64,000 nt of DNA from Corydoras sp. C115 (taxonomy: Eukaryota > Chordata > Actinopteri > Siluriformes > Callichthyidae): contig JAFMOC010000171.1 in NCBI GenBank assembly GCA_019802505.1, positions 973,501 through 1,037,500 of the forward strand, read 5' to 3'. A program made the position numbers and the translations under genes. Position 1 is the stretch's first letter. Each line of letters begins with the position of its first letter. The notes under the pieces are model-generated. The model was given only the letters and a program-made list of their open reading frames with translations, had not been told where the DNA came from and ran no database searches. Below are positions 36,821 through 46,900 of this stretch, piece by piece.

Positions 36821-37600
36821 ACACAGCACGTATGTTAATAAAAATATTTCATCAGACAGATCAGTTTAAACAATGCAGCAAATAATTGTTTAAACTACAG
36901 AACTAAGTCAATTAGTTTAATTAGAGCTTTAAATACAACGAAAAGTTAGAAAAGTATATATTCATACACAAGCAATCAACTGAAGATTAAAAAGGACAAC
37001 ATTATGTCAAGAAAAATAATAATAATATATATACATACACACTAACTTAGTATATCAATTTTTTTTATTTTTATACTAATTAGTACTTAAGCAAAGAAGG
37101 TAAATTTATTACCTCAATTACAACACAAAATAAAAAGTACAGTGAAAATAGACTAAAGAGTTTTAAAAAGCAAAATACATTCAGGCAATACAACAAACAA
37201 TCAGTAAATGTGTTGAGCAAGTAATTGGTTTCTTTGCCATCATTCAAAACTGCATTTTTAATACAAAAAAAGTTGTATTAAAATCAAGTGTCAAAGGTAT
37301 TTAGGAAAACAAAAAGTAAATGTGAGTTTATTTTACGCCTTTATGTGTTTTTTTCATTTTTATTTTTTAAATAAACAACAAATGTTGTGGCTAAATAAAA
37401 GTCCCTGTATGTTTGTAATAATTTCAGATAAAAGCTGCCTGCAGCAGCTGGACCCTGGACCGTGTAGGGAGTACGTGGTGAAATGGTATTACGAACCCAA
37501 GGCCAACTCGTGTGCGAAGTTTTGGTTCGGAGGTTGTCAAGGCAACAGGAATCAGTTTGACTCGGAACAAAGCTGCCGGAAATCCTGCGTGCTGGACTGA
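23008..37600 (+). CDS. col28a1: Collagen alpha-1(XXVIII) chain (vWA - collagen - vWA - Kunitz)
   Basis: Thirty-four exons in conserved order, about 1,148 aa once two single-base breaks are set aside; human COL28A1 is of similar size. Exon 1 (23001-23131, ATG 23008) encodes a signal peptide. It is followed by vWA1 (23272-23828), a linker (25092-25112), 27 exons of Gly-X-Y helix (25467-32706), a short exon (32791-32827), vWA2 (33828-34381), a Ser/Pro/Thr-rich linker (35528-35694 and 36216-36402) and a Kunitz exon (37428-37600). Two vWA domains around a short, imperfect helix plus a C-terminal Kunitz domain is specific to collagen XXVIII, a beaded-filament-type extracellular matrix protein. Frame breaks: exon 28676-28745 is one base too long, and vWA2 is one base too short near 34131-34150. 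The rest is conserved, so consensus error is as likely as gene loss. The donor at 35694 could also be 35709. Confidence 0.93.
23272..23828 (+). CDS. col28a1: col28a1 exon 2: first von Willebrand factor A domain
   Basis: One 557-nt exon encodes the whole first vWA domain. The metal-site motif DSSES sits at residues 54-58. The TDGND segment that usually follows the fourth strand is present. The exon is phase 1 to phase 0 and ends at GAGCTT before GTAAGC. No frame break. Confidence 0.93.
24000..24341 (+). repeat. V-SINE with target duplication
   Basis: ATACAGACA on both sides; in a col28a1 intron. Confidence 0.9.
24534..24964 (-). repeat. V-SINE with internal duplication
   Basis: The block from the wheel GGGCAGATA to CAATTTGGAGAACTC occurs twice in different states (first partly deleted). 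Confidence 0.88.
25155..25400 (+). mobile_element. Tc1-like MITE fragment
   Basis: Contains ACAGACTGTAGTCCATCCG and a GTGGTGGTGGTGTTGG interior, both shared with the other copies. In a col28a1 intron. Confidence 0.45.
25467..32706 (+). CDS. col28a1: col28a1 triple-helix exons
   Basis: Exons: 25467-25526, 25611-25664, 25756-25800, 25882-25908, 26376-26420, 26497-26541, 26765-26818, 27879-27947, 28038-28106, 28205-28273, 28538-28606, 28676-28745, 28909-28977, 29067-29135, 29242-29313, 29380-29448, 29573-29644, 29791-29859, 30179-30247, 30847-30915, 31034-31102, 31228-31296, 31760-31828, 31959-32027, 32102-32182, 32671-32706. The first of these also carries CPRAQVCVCEKGDRG, the Cys-rich start of the helix. 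Apart from it, exons begin with a Gly codon and most end in Lys. Most exons from 27879 on are 69 nt, that is 23 residues with one Gly-X-Gly short triplet. This matches the many small imperfections known in collagen XXVIII. Confidence 0.92.
25985..26170 (+). repeat. (GGAT)n / (GGTT)n microsatellite
   Basis: Repeated GGAT and GGTT tetramers with decay, in a col28a1 intron. Confidence 0.85.
27166..27457 (-). repeat. V-SINE, head missing
   Basis: Stops before box B and runs into a GAAAAA-rich stretch. Confidence 0.88.
27672..27828 (+). repeat. LINE-like 3' fragment
   Basis: TTCCGCTTGTCCGGGG, GGGGGCAGCAACCGAAG and GAGGTGTTCCCAGACCAGC recur at the ends of a fish LINE family. In a col28a1 intron. 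Confidence 0.45.
28385..28482 (-). repeat. tRNA-derived SINE (family B) fragment
   Basis: CAATGAGGGTTTAGGGCCTTGCTC and TTGATAGTCCAATC match the complement of the family head and body. In a col28a1 intron. Confidence 0.4.
30423..30772 (-). repeat. V-SINE with target duplication
   Basis: CCATTCACAAAC on both sides; in a col28a1 intron. Confidence 0.92.
31377..31711 (-). repeat. V-SINE with target duplication
   Basis: CAGGATAATATC on both sides; in a col28a1 intron. Confidence 0.92.
32242..32600 (-). repeat. V-SINE with target duplication
   Basis: AAACACACA on both sides; in a col28a1 intron. Confidence 0.88.
32906..33113 (+). repeat. tRNA-derived SINE (family B), full copy
   Basis: Box A (GGTAGCTCAGTGG), box B (GGTTCAAATCCC), CTTGAGCAAGACCCTTAACC body and the TCGCTTTGGATAAAAGCG tail. 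Possible short duplication AAGCGTC on both sides. In a col28a1 intron. Confidence 0.75.
33177..33372 (+). repeat. Interspersed repeat with AGCGCTTTTTACAA start
   Basis: TTATTTATATAGCGCTTTTT, AACAGCTTTACAGAAT and AAACTCCCTT in this order are a common fish repeat. Class not determined. In a col28a1 intron. Confidence 0.5.
33400..33510 (-). repeat. tRNA-derived SINE (family B) fragment
   Basis: Complement of the head, with GGGATTTGAACCCACAACC and CTGAGCTATCAGG. Confidence 0.5.
33525..33775 (-). mobile_element. Tc1-like MITE fragment
   Basis: Contains the CAGCACTGCTGTGTCTGATC and AACTACAAAAGACCATAA landmarks of the family. In the col28a1 intron before the second vWA exon. Confidence 0.45.
33828..34381 (+). 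CDS. col28a1: col28a1 second von Willebrand factor A domain, frame-broken
   Basis: The exon opens GCAVTCRFSPLELVFVVDSSES with an intact metal-site motif. It stays in frame to about 34130, then needs one more base in the GC-rich stretch 34131-34150 to continue as RKVALVITDGQ. As written the frame meets TGA at 34151-34153. Both halves are well conserved and the splice sites are intact. Confidence 0.88.
34597..34732 (-). repeat. V-SINE, partial array unit 1
   Basis: Middle block only, ending TGTTTTTGGACTC at the joint with the next unit. Confidence 0.88.
34733..34932 (-). repeat. V-SINE, partial array unit 2
   Basis: Tail and middle block; same joint as unit 1. Confidence 0.88.
34933..35270 (-). 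repeat. V-SINE, array unit 3 with head
   Basis: The only unit of this array that keeps the core and tRNA head. Confidence 0.9.
35528..36402 (+). CDS. col28a1: col28a1 linker exons between vWA2 and Kunitz
   Basis: The first exon (35528 to 35694 or 35709) starts ALESKLL, the conserved end of vWA2, then runs into a low-conservation linker. The second (36216-36402) is rich in Ser, Pro and Thr (SQSPASPSITRSPP). Either donor of the first exon keeps phase 0 into the second. Linker length varies greatly between species in this family. Confidence 0.75.
36485..36829 (+). repeat. (GA)n / GAGAACACA composite microsatellite
   Basis: About 345 bp of GA dinucleotides broken by ACACA units at irregular 20-50 bp spacing. 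Strong purine bias on the plus strand, in the last long col28a1 intron. Confidence 0.95.
37428..37600 (+). CDS. col28a1: col28a1 terminal Kunitz exon
   Basis: The exon encodes a single Kunitz/BPTI domain with all six cysteines and the GGC and RKSC landmarks. The residue after the second Cys (P1 position in BPTI) is Arg, the pattern of inhibitors of trypsin-like proteases. The stop codon follows four residues after the last Cys region. Confidence 0.93.
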
Positions 37601-37789
37601 AGCAGTGTCACTGACCATGAAAACCACCAAAAACCACCAAAACCCAGCGCCACATTCGGCCGTATTAACGAAATACGCTTAAACGTATCTGACAACCGTC
37701 TGTAGCTTTGACTACAAATATTAAACGAACGGTATAGTCACAACCAAACAACCAGGAAAATCTCATTTACAAGTTTGAAGTTTGGGTTT

Positions 37790-37795
37790 AATAAA
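37790..37795 (+). terminator. col28a1: Candidate col28a1 polyadenylation signal
   Basis: An AATAAA lies 190 bp after the stop codon in otherwise unique DNA. Confidence 0.45.
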
Positions 37796-38179
37796 CGAGC
37801 AGATATGAACTCACAACCTTCTGGGAACAATAGTGTTACCAGAGTGAATGTACACCATCATAACCGTGTCGTTTTCTTTATTAATATGAATAATAACAGC
37901 TTTCTCCTGCATGTTTTTGAGACAGCTGTCCATTTACTGAGTTGGGACATTTTGTAAAATTAAATTTAAACCAGAATACAAATCAAACTGACATTAAATA
38001 CATAATGCAAAGCCTGCAACAAAACTTTCACTGTTTGTACTGGAGCCCATCCCAGGGCTTGTCGCTATAAAGGCGGGAAAAACGCCTCACAAAGGTCATC
38101 AGCCCATGGCAGGGCAAACACACATTGATTGTTCCCCATCGTGGTCACCTTTGGGAATTCTGACCTTAGAAATCATTAA

Positions 38180-38536
38180 TATTCATTCATTCATTATCTC
38201 CCGCTTTATCCTCTATTAGGGTCGCGGTGGGGTTCCCCATGCCCATCCAGGGGAGAACGTCTCGGGCGCTGGGCAGATAGACCCAGGACAGGGCGCCAAT
38301 CTATCGCTGGGCACACACTCACACACACACACACATACACACTCTATGGGGCAATTTGGAGAACTCAATTGACTTGATCCATGTTTTTGGACTGTGGGAG
38401 GAAACCGGAGAACCCGGAGGAAACCCACGCGGACACGGGGAGAACATGGAAACTCCACCCAGATGGGGATTCGAACCGGGAATCCCTAGCGCTGAGAGGC
38501 GAACGTGCTGACCACTAAGCCACCGAACGTGCCGCC
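38180..38536 (-). repeat. V-SINE with target duplication
   Basis: GAAATCATTAATA on both sides; between col28a1 and c1galt1. Remaining DNA 37601-38170 is col28a1 3' flank with no other gene. Confidence 0.92.
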
Positions 38537-38615
38537 CGAAATCATTAATAATCTGACTAAATTAATAATCTACTGTAAATAGTGCTGTAGAAATAAGTTT
38601 TCTAAATTTGGGCAA

Positions 38616-38961
38616 GCGGCGGCACGGTGGCTTAGTGGTTTCGCACGTTCGCCTCTCAGCGCTAGGGATTCCCGGTTCGGATCCCCATCTGGGTGGAGTT
38701 TCCATGTTCTCCCCGTGTCTGCGTGGGTTTCCTCCAGGTTCTCCGGTTTCCTCCCACAGTCCAAAAACATGGATCAAGTCAATTGAATTCTCAAAATTGC
38801 CCCATTTAGAGTGTGTCTGTGTGAGCGAGTGTGTGCCCAGCGATGGATTGGCGCCCTGTCCTGGGTCTATCTGTCCAGTGCCTGAGACGTTCTCCCCTGG
38901 ATGGGCATGGGGAACCCCACCGCGACCCTAATAGAGGATAAAGCGGGAGATAATGAATGAA
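38616..38961 (+). repeat. V-SINE with target duplication
   Basis: TAAATTTGGGCAA on both sides. The unique stretch 38966-39330 downstream shows no gene. Confidence 0.92.
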
Positions 38962-39330
38962 TTAAATTTGGGCAAAAACTTCATATAGGCTCCTTAATGA
39001 GGTGTACGGAATGCATTTCACAAAATGTCCCAAACTTTTGTGTAAAATCTATTGTGTTCAACCTTTCAATAATCCCTAATGCTAACATGCCACTGAATTG
39101 GTGCTTCTCATATTAACTCTTTTAGAAATTTAATAAGAGCAGCAACCCAACAACAGGGTGCAGAGTTCTGGACAGCTTGCCTGGTTTTGGGAGGAACATC
39201 AACCACAAGAATAAACCCTGATCCCTCGGAAGTTCTGGGACATCACCTTTGTCCTAACCATAAATACTTGTTTGGAGTTGTCTTTAAGAACAAAGCAATT
39301 GGAAGGACATCCAGTGAAATATGCAACCAT

Positions 39331-39675
39331 TCATTCATTCATTCATTCATTATCTTCCGCTTTATCCTCTATTAGGGTCGCGGTGGGGTTCCCCATGCCC
39401 ATCCAGGGGAGAACTTCACGGGCGCTGGGCAGATAGACCCAGGACAGGGCGCCAATCCATCGCTGGGCACACACACTCACTCACACAAACACACTATATG
39501 GGGCAATTTTGAGAACTCAATTGACTTGATCCATGTTTTTGGATTGTGGGAGGAAACCGGAGAACCCGGAGGAAACCCACTCGGACACGGGGAGAACATG
39601 GAAACTCCACCCAGATGGGGATTTGAACCGGGAATCCCTAGCGCTGAGAGGAGAATGTGCTAAACCACTAAGCCA
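39331..39675 (-). repeat. V-SINE
   Basis: Full copy, 90 bp beyond the c1galt1 stop. Confidence 0.9.
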
Positions 39676-39766
39676 ACCAGACGGAAATATTTTGTAACTC
39701 TTTAATAAATAGTTTTTTTGTTTTTTTAATCAGGACTTAGAGTCTGTGTCGTCATTTCTCACAGTG

Positions 39767-41383
39767 TCATACAGTGTGATTGGCCAAGTTCTCCAGGTCG
39801 AATCTGTATTTATATCCATAAGGACGCAGGCGATGAGTGTAATAGTGCAGCTCGTGCATCTGGACCGGTGTGATGTAATGAAATGAGACGACGTAATCAG
39901 AACAGCAGTCCGGACCCTGGAGACAGAGACGTCATAGAGACAGTACGTTGAGGACGAAGACGTGAACGTACACAATATCAAACTCATTACACCTGGATCC
40001 CCAGAGATGAGAGGAGAACACGCCGCCGACCGAGTGTGTCCATCCATCCATTATCTTCCACTTTATCCTCCATTAGGGTCGCGGGGGGGGGGGTTCCCCA
40101 TGCCCATCCAGGGGAGAACGTTTCGGGTGCTGGGCAGATACACCCAGGACAGGGGGGCAATCTATCTCTGGGCACTGAGTGTGTCCAGTCAATCATATAT
40201 AAACTGATTCTGTTTCTTTCTGGAAAAAGCCTATTAATTTTCCATCCATCCATTATCTTCTGCTTTATTCTCTACTAGGGTCACAGGGGGGGGGGGTTCC
40301 CCATGACCATCCAGGGGAGAACGTTTTGGGCGCTAGGCTTGGGTGCACCCAGGGCACACACACACAAACAACTTCTATATGGGGCAATTTGGAGAATTCA
40401 ATAGACCTTGATCCCTGTTGTTGGACTGTGGGAGGAAACCGGAGAAGCCGGAGGAAACCCACATGGACACGGGGAGAACATAGAAACTCCACCCAGATTG
40501 GGATTTGAACCGGGACTCCATAGCACTGAGAGGAGAACATGCTAAACCACTAAGCCACCGTTGCCGCCCCCTATTTATTTTTCCAATTGAAAATCCATTT
40601 TAGAGCCAGATATGTTTGGAACTCGCATGCCATTGACTACAAAATGATAACACAACCGGTTATAAACTACACAATCTGGAAAAAGTACTGATCAGAGTCA
40701 CTTATAATGAAAGAATTGTTAGTTGTAGCCCTGATGAGGGAATATAGGAAGGTACTAGATTAAAAATACGGTACATAAAGGGTTCATGACGGCGTGAGGA
40801 CTTACTCGCATTGTGGAATAGTAGCTGTAGTACCAGGTCGGCTTCTCGCCGGGAGGAAGGAGCAGGTGCGTAGCCGGAGGGAAGGGATTAAAGGTTTCTC
40901 GTGCGTTTTCATCTCGCGTATCCTCGGCTTTAACTCCCATCGTCTCCATGCAGAGACCCAAGGCCATGTCCTCTATCGAGCTTGTGTGAGTACACTTCCC
41001 GGACTGGAACCCCTGCACAAACCTAAAAAAAAAAAAAAAACCCACCCCTGATTTAACTCTCATCTTTAAACCTTTATGTCCATCATTTTAATGAAACGGA
41101 TAACGGAACCTCCGGAGAGCCTCCCTGCTGAGGACGTAGCCGGCCCCGCCGCTCATGTAGCCCTGCTTGACCAAGACCCTAAACCTGTGGCCCAAGTAGA
41201 GCGCTTCCTCGGTGTCGTATCGGCCCAGGAGGCGGCGCAGGTTCTCCACCACGACGAAGGTGTCGTCGTCGGCCTTCAGGAACCACTCCGCCGTGTGGAG
41301 GTGATGGATGTGGAGGTAGTGAAGGGCCCGAATCGTCTTCCGGTACAGCTGATCCCGTTCCACCTCCCCCCCCTCCCTTCCCT

Positions 41384-41414
<31 letters not shown>

Positions 41415-41817
41415 CCCCTTCGGTGGAGAAGTCGCTGGGCTCCGAGCTCATGTACAGCACGGCGTCGCAGTGCTTGGCCCACGTGGCCCGGATGTGTCGG
41501 GCCTTCCTCTCCAGGTTTTGCGGACGGGTCATGATCCAGCACAAGATGCGGACCTTTGAGCTGACCTGGGACGGTTCTTCATCTGCAGGTTTGACAGACG
41601 ATGCCGTTTAAGGGCTGAACTGGGGGAAAAAAATGGCTTAATTGTGAAGATTCAACATACCTGTCGTCCTGTTGGGCGTCTGGAACTTGAAGGAGCGATA
41701 ACGTTGAAAATGGTCGAACCCCTGAGAGTCTCGACGGATTTTGGAGTAGGAGCGAAGGACCATGTGAACGAAGACGAACCCAAGGAGCGTCCCACAGATC
41801 AGGGATTTTGATGGCAT
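39767..41817 (-). CDS. c1galt1: Core 1 beta-1,3-galactosyltransferase (C1GalT1-like)
   Basis: Four coding exons: 41661-41817, 41110-41582, 40806-41022, 39767-39916, about 331 aa after allowing for one surplus base. The type II membrane anchor is SLICGTLLGFVFVHMVL near the N-terminus. The catalytic region has WFLKADDDTF (the DXD metal site), YMSGGAGYVLS, CTHTSSIEDMALG and CCSDYVVSFHY. The family adds galactose to GalNAc-Ser/Thr in the Golgi and makes the T antigen. An upstream in-frame ATG at 41841 is an alternative start. The exon 41110-41582 contains a G-run on the coding strand (41365-41415) between DFSTE and VERDQLY. With the length given it is one base out of frame. The donor at 41109 (AG then GTTCCG) is weak. 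Position next to col28a1 agrees with mammals. Confidence 0.88.
40041..40177 (-). repeat. V-SINE, short 3' copy with target duplication
   Basis: Only the tail third was inserted; GAGTGTGTCCA on both sides. Confidence 0.88.
40241..40569 (-). repeat. V-SINE
   Basis: Slightly diverged; in a c1galt1 intron. Confidence 0.88.
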
Positions 41818-42169
41818 CGTAAACGTCGGGACGGAAGACATCGCAGAAGTGGCACCGCACCGTCTGTGGACGTTCTCCTGGAGTCGGCCGCGTCCAGTTT
41901 GAAGGATCACGGCGATGTGAGGCTGTTACCTCAATCTGACAATAAAACACAGATAACGCTTCAGGAATATTTGCATTCGACAAACAGGAAAAGGACAGGA
42001 CCGTTGACGCATCCCTCAGGCACACCTAACCGGCAAACACATTCTAGATAAGACATAAAAGACTTTGTCTAGATCAACAAGCATTTACGTAATTAAAAGG
42101 CAAATAATTTTACAGTCATCTTCACACGGTATTGATTTTAACACTTAGAGTAAATATACACTTTGTAGT

Positions 42170-42360
42170 TTTACATAATTAATCATTTCCACTGCCACAC
42201 CGTTTCCCTATTACTCTGCTCTTTAATGCTCAGGACACCGCAGGACCACGCCCTTTTTTAGGTGGAGGATCATTCTAAACACTGCAGTGACACAGTGAGG
42301 TGGTGGTGTGCTGTTGCCACTGCACTCTGATACGTTCGGGTTAAACACAGCAGGGTTTCT
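42170..42360 (+). mobile_element. Tc1-like MITE fragment
   Basis: Interior landmarks CACTGCAGTGACACAGTGAG and TGGTGGTGTGCTG; upstream of c1galt1. Confidence 0.4.
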
Positions 42361-42365
42361 GGAGC

Positions 42366-42428
42366 TTTAAGTTGTACCAAGTCGCCAATGTGGGCCCTTG
42401 AGCGAGGCCCTTAACCCTCATGGTTGAC
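42366..42428 (+). repeat. tRNA-derived SINE (family B) fragment
   Basis: CCCTTGAGCGAGGCCCTTAACC only; upstream of c1galt1. Confidence 0.4.
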
Positions 42429-42587
42429 CCTGTGCTTAGACCTCAGTCATCAAGTTGAGATAATTGTAGTTCTCTCTCCGATTTAAAGTCGACGGCACAA
42501 ATATTCCTGACAATACTGATTAGGTTTGTTCTTGAGTTTGTACCTTAACTTTGTACATAACCTCACACCCAACCGGAAGAACTGTAA

Positions 42588-42935
42588 CATCCATCCATCC
42601 ATCATCTCCCGCTTTATCCACTATTAGGGTCGCGGAGGGGTTCCCCATGCCCATCCAGGGGAGAACGTTTCGGGCACTGGGCAGATAGACCCAGGACAGG
42701 GCGCCAATCCATCGCTGGGCACACACTCACTCACACAGACACTCTATATGGGGCAATTTGGAGAATTCAATTGACTTGATCCATGTTTTTGGACTATGGG
42801 AGGAAACCGGAAGAACCCGGAGGAAACCCACGCGGACACGGGGAGAACATGGAAACTCCACCCAGATGGGGATTCGAACCGGGAATCCCCAGCGCTGAGA
42901 GGAGAACATGCTAACCATTAAGACACTGTGCCGCC
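42588..42935 (-). repeat. V-SINE
   Basis: Full copy upstream of c1galt1. Confidence 0.9.
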
Positions 42936-42964
42936 CAGAAAATATAAAATACAATTTGAATATA

Positions 42965-43298
42965 TTCATTCATTCATTATCTCCCGCTTTATCCTCTATT
43001 AGGGTCGCGGTGGGGGGGGTTCTCCATGCCCATCCAGGTGAGAACGTCTCGGGCGTTGGGCAGATAGACCCAGGACAGGGCGCCAATCCATCGCTGGGCA
43101 CACACTCACTCACACAGACACACTCTATATGGGGCAATTTGGAGAATCCAATTGACTTGATCCAGGTTTTTGGACTGTGGGAGGAAACCGGAGAACCCGG
43201 AGGAAACCCACGCGGACACGGGGAGAACATGGAAACTCCACCCAGATGGGGATTCGAACCGGGAATCCCTAGTGCTGAGAGGCGAACGTGCTAAACAC
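42965..43298 (-). repeat. V-SINE with long flank repeat
   Basis: AATATAAAATACAATTT is present before and after it. Confidence 0.9.
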
Positions 43299-43456
43299 AA
43301 CAATATAAAATACAATTTAAATATACCTTAAAACAATTAAAATATAAACTGCTTAAGCGAGCAGTTACAATGCTAATAAGTCACTTTGACTAAAAGGTAC
43401 GTTAAAACCCCTGGTGCTCCGTCCATGGGACGGTTTTAAGTGAAGAACACAGTGAG

Positions 43457-43787
43457 TTCGGGTGGCACGGTGGCTTAGCACGTTCTCTCAGCACTAGGGA
43501 TTCCCGGTTCGAATCCCCATCTGGGTGGAGTTTCCATGTTCTCCCCGTGTCTGCGTGGGTTTCCTCCGGGTTCTCCGGTTTCCTCCCACAGTCCAAAAAC
43601 ATGGATCAAGTTAATTGAATTCTCAAAATTGCCCCATATAGAGTGTGTCTGTGTGAGTGAGTGTGTGCCCAGCGATGGATTGGCGTCCTGTCCTGGGTGT
43701 ATCTGCCCAGCGCCCGAGACGTTCTCCCCTGGATGGGCATGGGGAACCCTGATAGAGGATAAAGCGGAAGATAATGGATGAATGAAT
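43457..43787 (+). repeat. V-SINE with target duplication
   Basis: ACAGTGAGTTC and ACAGCGAGTTC flank it, one difference. Confidence 0.88.
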
Positions 43788-43897
43788 ACAGCGAGTTCTC
43801 GGGTCCACTTACCGTAACGTTAACCTTTAGTGCGTTAATCCGCTTCAGCTTCATTAATCACAACACGAGCCAAAAAGTTAAAAAATAAAGCCTTTTT

Positions 43898-43903
43898 TTT
43901 ATT
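43898..43903 (-). terminator. Candidate polyadenylation signal of the PNGase F-like gene
   Basis: AATAAA on the minus strand, about 45 bp after the stop at 43949. Confidence 0.5.
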
Positions 43904-43948
43904 GCATCTCTCTAAACGCGTTTTTCCAAAATAAATCCTTTCCAGCGA

Positions 43949-46900
43949 TCACTTATAAAAAATGAGATAGGAGTACATGATGATGTAGCCCGGGTCCCTG
44001 GCTGGACTGGGGTTCCGTCCCTCGTACAGACCAAAGTAGAGGATGGTGTTGGACCCGGAAAGGTCCAGCTGCAAAACAACGAGGTGCAACGAGAATCCTA
44101 TTTATTTTGTGGTGTTTTTTATTATTCTTCTTTTTAAAATTTTAGAATTACTAATAAACAAATCACCGATCAATCACGGCAAAATATAAAAACGGACAAG
44201 ACGCACTAACCTGTGGAGTGAGATCAACCCTCCATGGGTCAACCTGCAATCCGTCACACCAACCACCGCGCCCATACAGCCAGGTGCCGTGCTCATTAGG
44301 CACCGCCCCTTTATCCACATGCGTGGTACAGCCCAGGGCTGAGCCTACAGATTAGATTACATATTAAAACTTCAACCATCACAAGATCAACATGCAGCAC
44401 CAGTCAGAAGTTCGGACACACCCCTTTATTGTCCACGTTCTCAGTTCCACAATTCCAGACTGTAGTCCATCTGTTTGTGTTCTACAGGACATACTGTGTA
44501 CTCTGTTCTAATGGTCAGGACCCCAATGGTACCACCACAGAGCAGGGGTTATTGGGTGGGTGCATTAGTCCTATCCCAGCAGTGTCACTGAGGTGGAGAA
44601 ATGAAACTACAGCAGCACTGCGGCACTAAACCCCCCCCCTCACCACATCAGTGTCACATAGTGGTTTAGCATGTTCTCCTCTCAGTGCTGGGGATTCCCG
44701 GTTCGAATCCCAATCTGGGTGGAGTTTCCATGTTCTCACCGTGTCGGCGTGGGTTTCCTCCGGGTTCTCCGGTTTCCTCCCGCAGTCCAAAAACATGGAA
44801 CAAGTCAATTGAGTTCTCTAAATTGCCCCATATAGAGTGTGTGTGTGAGTGAGTGTGTGCCCAGTGATAGATTGGCGCCCTGTCCTGGGTCTATCTTCCC
44901 AGCGCCCGAGACGTTCTCCCCTGGATGGGCATGGGGAACCCCACCGCGACCCTAATAGAGGATAAAGCGGGAGATAATGGATGGATGGATGGTGGCTTAG
45001 TGGTTTGGCATGTTCTCCTCTCAGCGCTGGGGAATCCCGGTTCGAATCCCCATCTGGGTGGAACTTCCATGTTCTCCCCGTGTCCGCGTGGGTTTCCTCC
45101 GGGTTCTCCGGTTTCCTCCCACAGTCCAAAAACATGGATCAAGTCAATTGAGTTCCCGAAACGTTCTCCCCCGCGACCCTAATAGAGGATAAAGCGGAAG
45201 ATAATGGATGAATGAATGAATATATATTTATATACACACCAGCAGAATCGAATGTGAGGGAATTGTTGTGTTTGCGGTTGACGAGGAAGAAGTGCGACGT
45301 CACACAGAACTCGCCGCAGTTGTTGTCGTCGCTGCCGTGGCCTGTGATCACGGCGTACAGCTCCACCTGCGCCGGAAAGAGGCGGCGTTACGCTAAACCA
45401 GGTGATGTGGGTGGAGCTTAGTGATAATCAAAGGTGGAACGATGTACGGAAACGAATCCCCGTCGTGATGTCACGTGATATAACACGCGTTCGATAACGA
45501 GGATTACGGTTTGACGTTCCATAGACAGATGTTTACATCACCGTCACCTTCTTCGTTGAGGGCGGAACGCTGAACTCGATCTCGTGAAATCTTGAGTTGT
45601 AGTCCTTGTCAAATGTCCCGCCGTTAAACAGAGAGGTCAGCGTGAAGGGGAACAGTCTCTCCGTAGAGTTTCCTGTTAAAAATTTTTTTAAAAAGTTTAC
45701 AATTTACCGTATAGGCGGCACAGTGGCTTAGTGGTTTGGCATGTTCTCCTCTCAGCGCTAGGGATTCCCGGTTCGAATCCCCATCTGGGTGGAGTTTTCA
45801 TGTTCTCCCTGTGTCTGTGTGGGTTTCCTCCGGGTTCTCCGGTTTCCTCCCACAGTCCAAAAACATGGATCAAGTCAATTGAATTCTCAAAATTGCCCCA
45901 TATAGAGTGTGTGTGTGAGTGAGTGTGTGCCCAGCGATAGATTGGCGCCCTGTCCTGGGTGTATCTGCCCAGCGCCCGAGACGTTCTCCCCTGGATGGGC
46001 ATGGGGAACCCCACCGCGACCCTAATAGAGGATAAAGCGGGAGATAATGAATGAATGAATGAATTTACCGTATTTTCCGGACTATAAGGCGCACCTAAAA
46101 GCCTAAAATTTTCCCAGAAATCGGACGTGCGCCTTATAATCCAGTGCGCCTTATACGTGTACTGAGTTCCAATATCTATAAACGTATTGTTGTGCGACCG
46201 AGTGTTTTTTTTGTCCCCACATCGCCGCCCTGCTGGTCTGTGACTCCATGCGCGCTCATCTCACAGAAAAGCCGAGTGAAGAAAATGAATTGGGAGCTCG
46301 CCGTCATTCCGGGAGGATTAAATAAAGAACTCCGACCGCTGGACATCGGCGTAAACGGGGCGTTTAAAGTAAAGTCGCGGGCGGCGTGGGAGCGATGGAT
46401 GATAGACGGTGAACACACGTTTACTAAAACTCGGGAGGCGGCGGCGGGGCGAGTTACGCCACCGTCTGTGAATGGGTTGTGGAAGCCCGGGCCGAGGTTT
46501 CTGCCGTGACCGTCGTCCGAGCTTTCACGAAAGCCGGCGTCGTCGCCGAACGGCCGCCCGGAGACGAGACGGACTCGGACATCGATGAGAGGGAACACCG
46601 GAGTGCTCGATAGAGAACCAGCTTTTTAATTCAGACACAGAAGACGAGGACGCTGATGGATTTGTGGGAGAAGAGAGATTAAAATAATGTGTGTTTTATC
46701 AAGTAGTAGAATAAACTTCAATTATAAATCAGCGTTCTGCATCCTTTACTTTTCTTGTAGATCGTATGTTTTAGCGAGTGCCTTATAATACGCTGCCGTA
46801 CAGAATAAGTACCGTACAGAAATAGAGTCCCTAATTCAGACTGCGCCTTATAGTACGGTGCACCTTATACGTGGGACAAATACAGAAATAGACCCCGTAA

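Noticed and set aside
36366..36829. Leu-Ser-Cys-rich frames
   Set aside because: Translation of the GA/CA microsatellite.
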